Origin: Plasmopara viticola
Lineage: Eukaryota; Oomycota; Peronosporomycetes; Peronosporales; Peronosporaceae
Assembly (NCBI GenBank): GCA_001695595.3
Contig: MBPM02000044.1
Location: 124,001-188,000 of the forward strand
Reading direction: 5' to 3'
Length of the DNA stretch: 64,000 nt
Part shown: piece by piece, positions 33,953 to 46,089 of the stretch
How the letters are laid out: the number at the start of each line of letters is the position of its first letter
How positions within the stretch are numbered: position 1 is the stretch's first letter
Program-made: the position numbers and the translations under genes
The notes under the pieces: generated by a model
Seen by the model: the letters and a program-made list of their open reading frames with translations, nothing else
What the model was told of the DNA's origin: nothing
The model's database searches: none

Positions 33953-34150
33953 GGGTCTCTACCCACCTGAGTCACCCAAGTCTTCACTCATTATCAAATC
34001 AAATATTATTCTATCAAAGGAAGGTATACTTTGATAGAGGTATACCTGATATAGTAGTGACTCATGCCTTCTAAATATATGTATATAATGTAGTTTGCTG
34101 CTGTCATTTCAAAGAAAGGTGGTGTCTCACGGTGACTCAGGTAGCTCCTG
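33953..34150. repeat. Short element with inverted CTGAGTCACC ends
   Basis: The sequence begins GGTCTCTACCCACCTGAGTC and ends near GGTGACTCAGGTAGC, giving imperfect inverted termini around CTGAGTCACC. Its start interrupts the recombinase-like frame of the virus-like block. A related copy, in inverse orientation and itself interrupted by the long LINE derivative, spans about 55900-57290. It is MITE-like; no coding capacity. Confidence 0.5.
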
Positions 34151-34249
34151 CAATTTTGGTATCAGCAGTACCGCTTGACCGATGATATTACCGTTTTTAG
34201 TTTATTTGCGTCTGGCATATTGTAGTTACTGAGAATTAGTAAATGACTA

Positions 34250-34458
34250 CTGTCGATGTTGAGGAGAACTAAACTTCTCCTCTTCCTCCTCTACATGCTC
34301 TGACTGATACAACGTATAGCAACCATCACAAACACGACTTTCCTTCGAGCCTAGCGATATTAGCAATTTTAAAAAAAAAATGCCCATCACAGACCGGAAA
34401 GCCGGAATTTTGACAATGATGGCGCGATCAAAAAGCTTGGTGAATGAGCACCAGCAGA
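34250..34458 (-). pseudogene. FYVE zinc-finger relic after Crinkler kinase copy A
   Basis: It shows the same FYVE signature as the relics at 29115 and 54887, but with changes: the CRKCG core is mutated, and a poly-A tract lies inside the finger at about 34371-34380. The C-terminal RVCDGCYTLYQ and the acidic tail remain. The tail ends at about 34250. No function is expected. Confidence 0.6.
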
Positions 34459-34794
34459 AGGAGATATGCAAATGATTCAGCGAGATATGGGCAAACGATT
34501 AAGCACTGCCTTAACATTAGTCTCACTCGAGTTCTCGAGGCAACTGATGATAAGTCGGCCAACGAGATGATCCACCTGTTCATGCCGGTCTTTCAAGGAT
34601 TTGACAAGATCCTGCCTGGATTGGTACCTGGTAATGTCAATATTTGCTAGTTGCGCCAAGGTCGTTTCAAGCATGTCCAATCAAGGAGCTCTGATCCTTG
34701 CAATTTAGCCACATCCAAGCAAAACTGATCGAGAATGGGATCTCCAAGTCTCACCGCACCCCCAAAATCAACCAGCGTGGCGCCACCTTGTTCC

Positions 34795-34971
34795 TGTAAC
34801 GACCTATAATCGGGTGTCCCACAGTACGTGTCAACTTGACATCCAAGAGTATTGGTCACATTCTAGAAATTCGAGACAGAAGATGTGACAATGAGTAACA
34901 AAGAGCAGGAAATTTGCTTTGTTCGTATGAACTTACTTTCCATTTCGCACTGCGACGATCAAGTTGTTAAA
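34795..34971 (+). repeat. 5' LTR of Copia-2
   Basis: Begins TGTAACGACC and is followed directly by the primer-binding site. It differs from the 3' LTR by numerous substitutions and small indels. Confidence 0.88.
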
Positions 34972-34983
34972 GGTTATGAGCCC
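34972..34983 (+). promoter_or_regulatory. Putative half-tRNA primer-binding site of Copia-2
   Basis: GGTTATGAGCCC immediately after the LTR, identical to the Copia-1 site and complementary to the anticodon stem-loop of initiator tRNA. The gag start codon (34976-34978) is inside it. Confidence 0.65.
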
Positions 34984-37900
34984 AATAACGAACTCGAACG
35001 AGATCCTCGGCGACGACAACTACTTCCTGTGGGAGTTCAACGCCCGCATGGCGTTGGCGAGGATGGACCTCCTCGACCATCTTGATGTGAAGCCAGAAGA
35101 CGCAGTGAATGCCCCCGCCCAGTGAAAAGCCGCCGATGTGAAGGTGCTGGCTGTGTTGTCAAAGCTGTTAAGTCCGACGTACCAGATGATGGTGAGAGAA
35201 GCCAAATCTGCATGGGAAGCATGGCAATCCTGCGTGCGTTTTTTCATGAAGCAGAGTCTGCACAACTGTGTGCAGCTGCGCAAGCAACTCCACGAGTTCG
35301 CGATGGCCAGCGGTCGGAGCCTCATGGAGCATCTGGTGCAGTTCGATGAATTGTGTGCCGTTTGGCTGTGGTTGGTGACGCTTTGCCAAAAGAGGAGAAG
35401 CTGGTGATCCTCCTTGATAATGTGCCAAGTGAGTACGACGCGATGGTGCGGCTCATCGAAGCGCGCGACTGTGTGACACTGCTGGAGGCGAAAGAGATGC
35501 TACGACGCGAGTATGAGATGATTCAGACGCGCGAGGTGAAAGGGCAAGCATTCAAGGCGACAGTAAATGGCAATGGTAGGCAGAACAACATTGGGCGTGG
35601 AGGCTGATGTGGACGGGGTGTCCACGTTCCAAAATTGGATCGAAAGCCACTGTCGGTTTCCGATGTCCAAGAATCACGCTGTGCAGTTCGACAAGACCGG
35701 TGCCTCCATCTCGGTGAATGGCAGTTTTGTTGTTCGAGAACCTCGGGTTGGGAAGCTGTACGCGTGTGAAGTGATGTACAGACAGAAGGCAATGCGTATA
35801 CGGCAGGTGATGGTGCGTCAAGTGATAAGACCTACGAAGTAATCCACGCGCGCCTGGAGCACATCTCCAATGCCAAGCTGAAGCTAGTTGCTCGCGCGTG
35901 CGATGGTATCCCCCCCACGGCTTTACTCGGATCGGATGGTGGGGTTTGCGGTGGCTGTGCGCAAGGAAAAATGACCACGAGCTCGTTTGTGCACCAATTG
36001 GGTAGCGAGACAAAGACAGGTCGCCCATTCGTGATGGTGCACACGGATGTGATGGGATCAATTAAAACGAAGTCCAAGGGTGGTGCGGTATACATCGTGG
36101 TCTTTGTGGACGACTTCAGCCGAGTGGTGTTCGTCAACTTCATCAAGCAGAAGTCTCAAGTCTTCGATTGCTTCAAGGCATTTTGCACTCAGGTTTAGGT
36201 GCAATATGGCTGCAAGGTGATGTGTGTTTGTAGTGACAACGGTGGTGAGTATGTAAGCAAGCGCTTCGGCAAGTTCTGCGCCTCCAAAGGGATCATTCGC
36301 CAGACGAGTGCGCCATACAGCCCCCAGCAAAATGGAATCGCTGAGCGTTTAAACCGGACACTCGCTGACATGGCCCGATCGATGCTACACTACATGCAAG
36401 TAGACCGTGTGTGGTGGACTGAAGCGTCTCGGACTGCAGCTTACATCGTCAACCGTATCCCGACAATGCGCGGTCGAATCAGAGACCTCTTGAAGTAGTA
36501 TCCGGAAAGCGCCAGTCACCCGAAAACCTTCGTGATTTTGGTGCTCGTGGCTACGTACATGTTGACAAGCCAAACGAAGGCGATCTCGATCCTCGAACTC
36601 ACCATTGTCTCTTCCTCGGATGCGCTGATGGATCGACAGCGTGCCGCGTGTGGGACTACGACGATGAGCGCATCGTGATTCCGCGATTGGTGCATCTGGA
36701 TGAGCGACCACCAGCCACGTTCCATGCCGTCAGTGATGACTCGACTTGCTCTCCTTGAGTAGTTAGCATTGATGATCACGATGGTATGATATATATTCCG
36801 CCACCGCTAACAGTGGATGAGAAAGACCATGGTGCAACTGCGGGTGTCGACGATACCGCCGACGTTGAAATGGAAGAAGTCTCCCCTACCGATGCTCAAG
36901 TCTCACCCGTTCCTATTGATTCTCTGGACAGGGGAAGTAACAGCCAGGCGCAAGTTGTCTAGCGCATCATTCCTGCTCCTGCTACCGAATATCCACAGAC
37001 GCAGCTCGCGCAGCGTCCTGATTGCGATATCGTCCCGCACATACAACATCCAAGTCGATCGATTGATGACCCCGCCATCATGGTCCAGCAACTCAACCCG
37101 AGCCATGATCTCGTCCGTGCTACCGCAAGTGGTCCGAGCACACCGTCAGTAAATATCCCTCATGGTGTTGGTGTTGGTGTTGGCGTCGATGCATCAGAGA
37201 ATCGCATAGTGTTAAGTGGTGGTTCCATTCGCCCTCGATCGATCACGTACAAACAACCGCGTCAACTGACCGATGTATATATTCCTTTGCATCTTGATGG
37301 CGCTGAAAATGACGATGAGCCAGAATCAGAAAGCAAGCGACCACGCCTGGACGAGTACAAAGTTGCGTTGGCTGTGTCTGAGCTGCCTACATCATACTCT
37401 GAAGCAATGGCGGCCCCTGACGCTCCACAATGGAAGGAAGCTATTCGCGCTGAGATTCGATTGCATGTGCGGAACCACACTTGAAGTATGGTGCGGCGAC
37501 CTCAAGGAAGCAAGGTGATCGGATGCAAGTGGGTGTTCGCAAAGAAGTACGACGAGAATGGAGCGGTGAAGCGCTATAAGGCACGTCTGGTCGCTCGAGG
37601 TTTCCTGCAGACTCGCGGCATAGACTATACCATCACATACTCGCCAGTAGCAAGCATGAACACGATCCGGGTCTTCCTTGCACTGTGCTGTACTCAACGC
37701 CTCATAATTCGCCAGTTTGACATCAAGACCGCGTTTCTAAATGGCGAGCTTGACGAAACAGTGTTTATGAATCCCCCTGAAGGAGTGAATGTGTCGCCGG
37801 GATTGGTTTGCAGAATCTGCCGCAGCCTCAATGTACTGAAGCAAGCTGCATCTGTGTGGCACCGTACTATCCGTGACGTGTTAAAGAGTCTCGGTTTCAA

Positions 37901-38844
37901 ACAGTGTCGAGCTGATCTTTGCCTCTTCGTTTGACGAGATGACAATGACCCAGCGGCCGCGATTCTTGTGATACTTTATGTGGACGATCTACTTGTTGGT
38001 TGCAAGACAGAGGAGCAAGCGCGATTCGTGTGTAATGGTCTCGCGTCGCACTTCACGGTCAAACTATTTGGTGTTGCTTGTTACGTTCTCGGTATGGAAG
38101 TACTCCACGACCGAAAATGTGGTGAAGCAATCTCAGTTTATTACCAAGTTGCTCGAGCGTTTTGGTCAAGTATCTGCTCATGGTATCCGCAACCCAATGG
38201 TGATCGGCTAAGATCTCAGCCCATCCGACAAGCACGGTGTATGCACAGACAAAACCAAGTACCACGAATTAATTGGATCAATGCTGTACGTTGCCAATGC
38301 CACGCGTCCCGACATTGGTGTCGCGCTGTCGATCCTCTCTCAGTACCTCGATATGCCGCTTGAGATGCATTGGAATGCTGCGGTACGTGTGCTTCGCTAC
38401 CTCATTGCCATTGTTTCGATCGGCATCCACTACACGGCTAAGAGCCAGAGAATCGCGACATACTGCGACGCAAACTGGGGCGATAATAAAGAGACGCGAC
38501 GCTCGACGTCTGGTGTGATGGTTAAGATCGCTGGCGGTCCGATCAACTACAAGAGCAAGCGGCAAGCGACCGTCGCGTTATTGTCTGCTGAAGCCGAGTA
38601 CATGGCTCTCGCACTTACCACTCAAGAATTACTGTGGCTGCGTTTCCTCCTCGGAGAGATGGGTGTGACGGTGCCGAGTGCGTCGACGATCTACATGGAC
38701 AACCAGTCGGCGGTAAGTATGGCAACTAAACACGGATACACCCCACGCGCCAGGCACATCGACCTCCAAGCTCACTTCGTCCGTGACCACGTCGAGAAGG
38801 GCAGCATCAAAGTGGATTACGTACTCAGCTGGCGGATTTGTTAA
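34976..38844 (+). pseudogene. Copia-2 gag-pol polyprotein, disrupted
   Basis: Gag starts at 34976 (MSPITNSNE) and meets a TGA near 35123, after which the same frame resumes. Later parts are a short pre-integrase stretch (about 35840-35970), integrase with VHTDVMG and SDNGGEY, RT with KVIGCKWVF and LYVDDLL (about 37977), and RNase H with SAEAEYMAL (about 38580-38610). The zinc knuckle and protease region appears deleted near 35605-35640. Several stops and frameshifts are present (for example TAG near 36198 and TGA near 37934). It is far more decayed than Copia-1. Confidence 0.88.
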
Positions 38845-38921
38845 CGAGGGCTGTTCCGACGCTGCGCTTCATAGAGCTTCGTGACGCATGCGGACTTGTG
38901 GACTGCCAAGTTGAGGGAGAG

Positions 38922-39101
38922 TGTAACGACCTATATTCGGGTGTATCACAGTACGTGTCAACTTTAAATCCAAGAAAGTTGATCGCATTCTAGAAAATCG
39001 AGACAGAAGAACACGTGACAACGAGTAAGTAAGAGCAGGAAGTTTGCTTTGTTCGTATGAATTTATATTCCATTTTGCACTGCATCGATCAAGTTGGTAA
39101 A
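38922..39101 (+). repeat. 3' LTR of Copia-2
   Basis: Preceded by the purine tract and followed by the GTTCC target duplicate. About 180 bp, diverged from the 5' LTR. Confidence 0.88.
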
Positions 39102-40139
39102 GTTCCCCAGAAAGAAGCATGATATTTGCGGGTTTGGAATCAGCAAAGCAATACTTCTTTGAATGAATATGGCAAAGTGCTTCAAAGCAATCGTGCGCAA
39201 TGGTGATCAATGCTCGAAGATCAATTGGAGACTGTTGCGTGAGCAAGTCAGAAGCACACCGAGCAAAGAACGGTATCACGATAATATGCCGCTGCTCGTT
39301 CTCGATCTTTTCAGTGAAAAAGGATATGAAAATCTGAACAATATTTGCGTGACTTCCCAACGCGCAATTGACATCAACAACTCTCTGAAACACTTGCTTG
39401 AACATCGCACCATACACTTTCAAAATAAAAATTCCACCAAAACTCGAATAGGCATAGTAGAAGACATAATTCGCTTGACCTTGGCTCAAATTGAGCGGGC
39501 CATCCAGTAGAACCCCTTCTCGGATTCTAATGGCATTTCGTGTCACAGACTTGATCGCTGATCGAACGCTTGTACCGATCTGATGCGCTTCTCCGGACGT
39601 TAAAGCGGGCGACTGTAACAAAGTATAACTTGCCGGATCTTTGTTGAGAAGATAATTGAGATCTTCAGTCGCGAATTGAACTTGGACTCGGTTCAAATTA
39701 CCGCGAACATCCATAGCACCTGCGCGCTGAGGTACTTGCACGATGAGCGTCACGTTTTAATCGGTATGAGCCAACAAATCCCGCGGATCCAACGGCACAC
39801 CGTTCCCGTCGACTGCACTCGGTTCGCGAACACGGTAAGGTCGGATGGAGCGATTCCTGCGAGATGACTGTCCATGTACTTCGCCTTTACTGCATTTCGC
39901 AACGAATTCACATCTTCAATATCCACGACAACAGCATCAGCCGACGTCAGAGCGTTCCCATCCTCGCCCACGAGCTGGAACTATTTTCGCGCCATCGTTT
40001 CTCTGCCACGAATTCGGAATGACGATAAAAAAATTGTGCTTCAGGACTGTCTCAAGCGCTTTTTTCCTGAAAACACCTTATTTCATCTGTAAATACAAAA
40101 GTTCGTTGCTTATGGAAGTTCGAATTTCGCACACTGTAT

Positions 40140-40400
40140 ACAAATGCTTACTTTTTCACCGCACTAAGCTTTTGACAGCGCAACTCGTGACTTCGTTCGC
40201 CTCTTCCACGTATTGGAGAGACTTCCGAGCTTGGGCACAAGTGCCCAATCTTTTCCAGTCTTCGCGCACATAGGCAATTCTCGCCGCTGTGATCAGTTCC
40301 CTTCAGAGTACTGCTGGCCGTCGCTAAACCTTTGCCGTTGCCATAGTCGACCGCTTGTCTGCTCGACAACTACGGTTTATAAAATTTGTGAAGATTGTGG
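40140..40400 (-). pseudogene. Degraded counterpart of the small ORF at 53210
   Basis: Minus-strand sequence here parallels 53210-53458 (matching tracts around the STLK codons and the surrounding GC-rich part) but in broken frames. It lies upstream of Crinkler kinase copy A, just as the other lies upstream of copy B, so the whole block was duplicated. Confidence 0.45.
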
Positions 40401-40725
40401 ATAGATACGTGCATGTATCATCTTTTACTGCGAGTCAAGGACCTGCAGTGGAACAAGAGAAGGAGCTGCGAGCTCACGAAACACCAGATGCAAGGGATAA
40501 AGACAACGAAAAGAAGTTGCAAATTTAGAAAGCACTACATTATGAATGGAAGCTGCTGGACACGTATTGCCAAGGACGGGTGAGTATGCAAGAGCTAAGG
40601 CGCTTTCTCGGTAGTTGTCATTCCAGGCTTTCGCACGATGGTACAGAAAGGTTACTCGAGAGATACGGAACCATTACGTACGATTGCACTTCTCATTCTA
40701 AGGTGAACAACTTATTATTGTTTTA
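40400..40725 (+). pseudogene. Relic of an unrecognised helical protein, copy 1
   Basis: One frame reads from about 40407 through a charged segment, a TAG near 40527, then EWKLLDTYCQGRVSMQELRR and a second helical stretch with RLLERYGTITYD, ending near 40724. The mirror copy is on the minus strand at 52589-52935. The repeated helix-loop pattern hints at an EF-hand-like fold, but no canonical calcium loop is visible. Function unknown. Confidence 0.4.
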
Positions 40726-40739
40726 ATGATAGAGAAAAT

Positions 40740-42220
40740 GATGAGCTAGAATTCACAAAAGAAGGTTTTTGTCGCGAGTATATGCGTAGAAGTAGTGTTT
40801 ATTCGTAATTGACGAAAATGACGATAATATCGTCGATCAAGACATATCTTGTCCTCTAAAGGCCTCTTAAACGAAGCACGTGATCTCGTGAGGGGCAACA
40901 AAATGCCGTCAATCAGCGCGATGTGAAAAATATATAGCAACAAGATATGCCAATCACCATGGTCGCTCTTGAAAATTTTGACACTTGCTGCATTTAAGTG
41001 TTGGTTTTTACGACACGTACTCTCATTAGGCATGTGCACTTTGGTCCACGTTGGTACCGCAAATGCAATATACTTCAAGCTGGCAATTCGTTGGGGAGCT
41101 CTCGTAGTTTTGAAGTCATCAATACGATTGCACTTCTCAATTAAGGTGAAACACTTATTAGTGTTTTAATGATATAGAAAATGACGGCTAGAGTGAACAA
41201 AAGAAGATTTCATCCGGTTCTGTCTTCAATATACGCCTAAGTAGTAGTGTTTTATTCGAAATCGACGATAATGACAATGATTTTCCATGACCCAGATATA
41301 TCTTGTCCTTTAGAGGCCTTAGCAACGAAGCGTGTGATCTCGTGAGAGGTTTCAAAACGCCGTCAATTCAAGAGCGATGTAAAATAAGGTTTTATAGCAA
41401 CAAGACGTGCCAATCACCATGGTTGTACTTCAAAATGTCGACACTTGCTGCATTTTAGCATTGTTCTTAAGGCTTGCTTACGACGCGTGTTTTATTGGCT
41501 TCGTCTTGAAAATTTGCACCTTGGTTCACGTTGATACCGCAAATGCAATACACTTCAAGCCGGCAATTCGTTGGGGAGCTCAAATAGTTTTGAAGTCGTC
41601 AATTCGAGAAAATGGCCAACAAAAGCAAAAATAGATCGGCTCGTTGGACTCAGCCTCAATCCAAAAGTGATAGGACGCTGGAACGACTTCACTACAAAAC
41701 TGCAGCAGACACTCATCGTCCGCTTCAGCTACGGGCCTACTGATATCATTGCCTATGGACCTTTACTTATCAATTAATAAAGACTGGTTGTAAAATTAGT
41801 CATTAGTAAAAGTATGTATTGTACGCACCATGACGTCAAGTTCGTTGTCTTGGCATCAATAAAGAGGTTCATGTGAGAGAGTTCGGTGGAAATAATTGAA
41901 ATGTGTGGCGATTCGTCGTTTTCGCATAAGTCGACGAAAATACTTGCAGATTGAAACCGAAAACGTATTATCTTTATCAAAGATAACATCACTTGACAAG
42001 CGACTACTTGTTTCTTGGCCTTTTGTGTACCACTGGGTAATGCTGGCGCAGCCGCGGGGAGTTAGCACGACTTGTCCTCAGGCAAAATGTGCTTCACTTC
42101 AAAAGACCACGGCGTATAAACGCACACTTCTGCGTGCTCGTAAAGTTATTGTGGGGCCACGTGCATCCGTGCATCTTGCCATTGCGTTTTTTCTAAAGAG
42201 GGCTTGATTGGATCTAATCC
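40740..42220. repeat. Internally duplicated block, inverted relative to 51540-52590
   Basis: Two tandem diverged copies (about 40790-41120 and 41230-41615) share tracts such as TTGGGGAGCTC. The whole block is an inverse relative of 51540-52590. On the minus strand it carries damaged versions of the ORF at 52018: its ATG is ATA here and a frameshift follows. No intact gene. Confidence 0.55.
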
Positions 42221-45200
42221 ACAATATTCCAGCGAATTTCTCCAAATACCCAAGTCCGTCTCGACAGAGCCGGACCTTTGTGCCATCCTTTGAGCCGTAC
42301 CTATGCGAAACTACACAAATAGTCGTCAATATAGTGCGGCTGAAAAAAGTGTTCGATCGTTGCTGACACGATTTTGTTAAGTCAAAGCCACGTTCTGAAG
42401 ATAGCCTTCGTTGTTAACATTGTTTCTGCTTGGAGGCTTGCAACCTACATCTCTTTTGAAAGCCTGTCATAATTGCGTCCAAGCGACAGGCTCACTCCAC
42501 TTTTTATTGTAAGGAAAACCCAAAAGTGCTGACAACTTTCTGCAGTGCTTCCATTTTCGGAAGAATGCGCGAACCAATACGCCATAAAATTACTCTTACT
42601 CTTAAGTACGACAGCATTGAGTGTAGGGTGCTTATCAAAACGTCCAAGAGTACCTAATGGATACCAATCCTTCAAAGCACTGGTTCCAATTTCTCGTGAG
42701 GCGAACGACCAAAAATCTTTAGTGCATGCCTGTAAGTCAAAACAAAACGTTTGGCTTGCAAACACTGCCTCAGTGTGAGCTAAAATCGGATAAAGTAAAT
42801 TGCTAGAGTGTCATGCTTTGGTGAAGTTCTTAGCGTCAAGTGCGCTATACATATCAACCAACAAAAGTGGATTTGATGGGAAAATGGTTATCATTGTTTG
42901 TCTCCGCGCTAAATGCAAATTTGTAAGCTTAACCTGGGCAAGCTTAATGTGCCTGACAACGCACATACTAGCAAGCTAGACTATGGGGCCGCCAATACTA
43001 GTAGGGTTGAGATCTCCTTTTACATACAAATTTGCCATGGATGTCAATGTAAAGCCATCAGTTTGATATCTAATTTTGCCAATTCCAGTAATTATCGCCT
43101 TGATAGCAATCCCATTAACAACACTTCAAGTAAATAGACGGTCTGCATTGTTACGATTGGAATGGAGCAACCGTGTGGCTCGAGTGGTTATTCGCTCGGT
43201 TTGGGACTAGTGAATACTCACAAGGTATGAATAAAGCCAGCCGGGGAGAAGTCAATAAATGAGAAGAGCAACCACTCCCAAAAGTGCGATGTTCTTACCA
43301 ACTCACACCTAAATGGGTGGGTAAAAGCTGGGTGGGCTAGACGCGCAATTGTTAAAAGCTTTATTGTGTAGCAGAGGGAACCCAGTTCGAAAATGGTCTG
43401 GATCGCTACCAGCATCTCGCGCTGGCGACGGCTTGGTCCGAGCGTGTTAGCCCTAGTGGCTTGATTTTCACTGAAAATGGATCCAGTAAGAGTTGTATAT
43501 TAAAGCGACGAGATAGTACAGGCTTTAAAGTCACATAATTCTCTGATTAGCCAATAGTTAGACCGAGAAAAGAAAATGTTTGTATTTCTAATTCAACTAG
43601 TAATTCCTCGTGTACAAGTGGGTGGTCAAGCTTGTATGAAAGTTCAAGACTTGCCGAAGGGTCATAATGACAGCCTGCTTGATGGATTTTTTCAGAATTT
43701 TGCAGTACTGGCGGACTGTCGGAAGTTCTTCGACCTAAATTTTGTCTATAGCTTACCGGAAGCTAATGGCAACACAGGGATTGTGTCTCCAGAGTAATAT
43801 TGTTTATTATGGCACCATATTTTTGCCAGTATTAATGAATAAAGCAGTGAGTACGTTTATTAGAGCGATAATTGATATCATTGTCATCTGACACAATGGT
43901 GTCGCACGGGGACCTACGGCATTCCAGCAAGAGCTGCTTTGAAAGTTAGAAACAAACTTGCTGATGGAATATTTTTTAGAATTCGTGTTTCTGTTGCTAG
44001 CAGACAAGAAAGCGTGAGCGTCGGTGAAATCTCAAAGATAACCAAAAGAAATCCAGCTAAAAAAATAATATATGAATCATTGTTCCATGTTTTGATTGCT
44101 TTGCAATAAAGGAAGCCGCAAATGCAGCCATACTGTTAAAGTCGTATCACAAATCTCACGCTTCTCTTTTTCTACCAAAGTATCAAAATGCAAGCTTGAT
44201 TTCTTTCGTCAAAGTTATGCTAGTATTGACAAAGCATTTAGCAGATTAAATTTGTTTGGCTTAGATGCGTGCGCTTTCTGAACAAAGAGGTGTGCCGTCC
44301 AAGTCGCCATTGAATCTTTACCATTGAACCTTTACGAGCCGCGTACAATGTGGAAACACCGGTGTATGCCCAATACCGGAGCTAAAACTCTTCGCAATCA
44401 CTTTAAAAAAATGTTCATTATAAAGGTTAAACAAAGGGCCTAGCTTGTTCTGAATAATTATTTTAAATTGTTATCGTTTTTTAGCCGAAATTTCGAACGG
44501 ATCGCTGCATGAATGCCGAGCTAGTATGTTGAAACCTGGCTTTTTGCTATCACGAAAGCACAAATAGTGGCGGATCCTGATGGACAGAAGCCCTATCATT
44601 TTTATACCGGTGTTACATAACGAAATATTCGTAAGATATCTAAAAAAAAGCCCTGCCGTGTATATTAGTAACCTTGTCACGAATGGGTGTTAGGACATTT
44701 TACGTACAATCGGACCACAGTATATGTACAGTCTATAATCCTTACCATAGCTGAAGAAAGCTCGTTGTCATACGAAGAGCTCTGTCGTGGGTGAAGCTAT
44801 CAAAACTTCGTCGTTGGCTGCTGATGATCGAATGTACATATACTTTGGATGCACATTTGTTACACAGTAAATACTGGATTGAAAAAATAAACGATGCTTT
44901 TTTGTCGCAAATTGAATCTATCCCTTAGTTCCTGTAATTTTGTGTGTTCCTGTCATGTCTGGTAGCACATCGCAATTTGTCAAACGTCTTTGCGGAAACC
45001 TGTTTCCTGAAACTGTTATGTAGATCGTACAAACTTCCATTATCCGTTGGCACCTATGTTTGCGCTGCTAGGAAAAACTTTTAGAGCTCGGCGTGAATGT
45101 TTTCTTTGGGTACATAAACATCGCTTCACACTAGCTAAGGCGTACTTTAATCGTTTTCCACACAAGAGAAAAGAAGCAATTTACTCGCTCGACACTTTGC

Positions 45201-46085
45201 CATACTGTTCACCTATATTTTTCAAAAAGACCTTCAGTACATAGCTCGAAATTTATGTATTGACTGAAAAACGCTAATTTGGACTATAGATGTACTTTAC
45301 AGTACATCATCGCTGCCTCGAATGGTGTCTTGGGGTTTTCTAGATGTCATTTTTTGCACTGCTTGATCGGACGATGTGACATAAGGAATACGCTATGTCC
45401 GCAAGGGTATGGGCGAGAGAAAGGACGCGGGAAGTTTTCATTTTTAGGCAAAGATATTATTATTGATTACGTTGCAACACTAGCTCATCTCATTCAAAGA
45501 ACTGCATCTCCCAATATACAAGAACTTTAAATTTCTCCATCGACTCAGTCATCTTGTCCATCACTGGTCGGAATGCCTGGCTTTCCTCCCACGCATTGAC
45601 TTCTGCAATTGATGGTTGACGGCTTACCGCAGCATCATGTAGAAGGCGACTGGTCTCATCAAAATGGCTTCGGTTAGATCGTACTTGCGAAATTGAGTCA
45701 ACGCGATTGCTTCAAGCAGCGAAAGCTTCATCGTCACGCGTCAAGCCAATTCGTCAAAGTGAGCAGTGCAGTACTTCTTGTTGGCTACATTGAGTAGATT
45801 TCGTCAAGTCCTATTCACACTTTGACTCACCGCTTATTCTTGGGTGTGTGGATTAGAATCCTTATGGGGTGGTCTTTTGGAGCACCTATAGCCAGACGCA
45901 TCTCAACAATTATGATGAGGTCTTCAAAACGATGATGCAATCGACGTCATTGGTATCACAATCAATAGAAGATGCGTTTTTTATACTGACAAACACCTAT
46001 TTGTGGCATCCCTCTGTAACTTCATGTGTTGGTCTAGTTCGTCGCAAGGAAACGACACAACAAATGATACATCCTGTCTAATGAT
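42221..46085. other. Gene-poor stretch
   Basis: No family is recognised in any frame. A segment at about 43165-43470 has a box A-like TGGCTCGAGTGG motif reminiscent of serine-tRNA-derived SINEs, but no good box B at the right distance. The remaining frames are short and on both strands. Confidence 0.4.
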
Positions 46086-46089
46086 CAAA

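Larger units (their letters stand above)
34795..39101 (+). mobile_element. Ty1/copia LTR retrotransposon in a Crinkler kinase gene (Copia-2)
   Basis: A complete but degraded element on the plus strand, about 4.3 kb. LTRs of about 177-180 bp (34795-34971 and 38922-39101) differ at many positions, so it is much older than Copia-1. A 5 bp target-site duplication GTTCC (34790-34794 and 39102-39106) flanks it. A purine tract GAGGGAGAG (38913-38921) precedes the 3' LTR. Coding order is copia type. Confidence 0.93.
34477..39995 (-). pseudogene. Crinkler-like header plus kinase gene, copy A, split by Copia-2
   Basis: The N-terminal header and most of the kinase lie at 39995-39102, the C-terminal part at 34794-34477. 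Copia-2 sits between the catalytic loop and the DFG motif. Besides the insertion there is a TAG at codon 5 (where copies B and C have tryptophan), a one-base deletion in the header near 39815, and a TAA at about 39757. At the linker where copies B and C share a one-base deletion this copy keeps the full-length sequence, so it preserves the ancestral frame there. The catalytic loop lysine region is also changed (FADSKPANI). Confidence 0.8.

Noticed and set aside
37180..37210. Glycine-valine repeat as a separate secreted protein
   Set aside because: It lies within the Copia-2 polyprotein linker between integrase and RT.
43165..43245. Serine tRNA gene
   Set aside because: Only the A-box region looks tRNA-like; acceptor stem and T arm do not pair.
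43165..43470. tRNA-derived SINE
   Set aside because: A box A-like TGGCTCGAGTGG is present, but no box B at a proper distance, no tail and no target-site duplication found.
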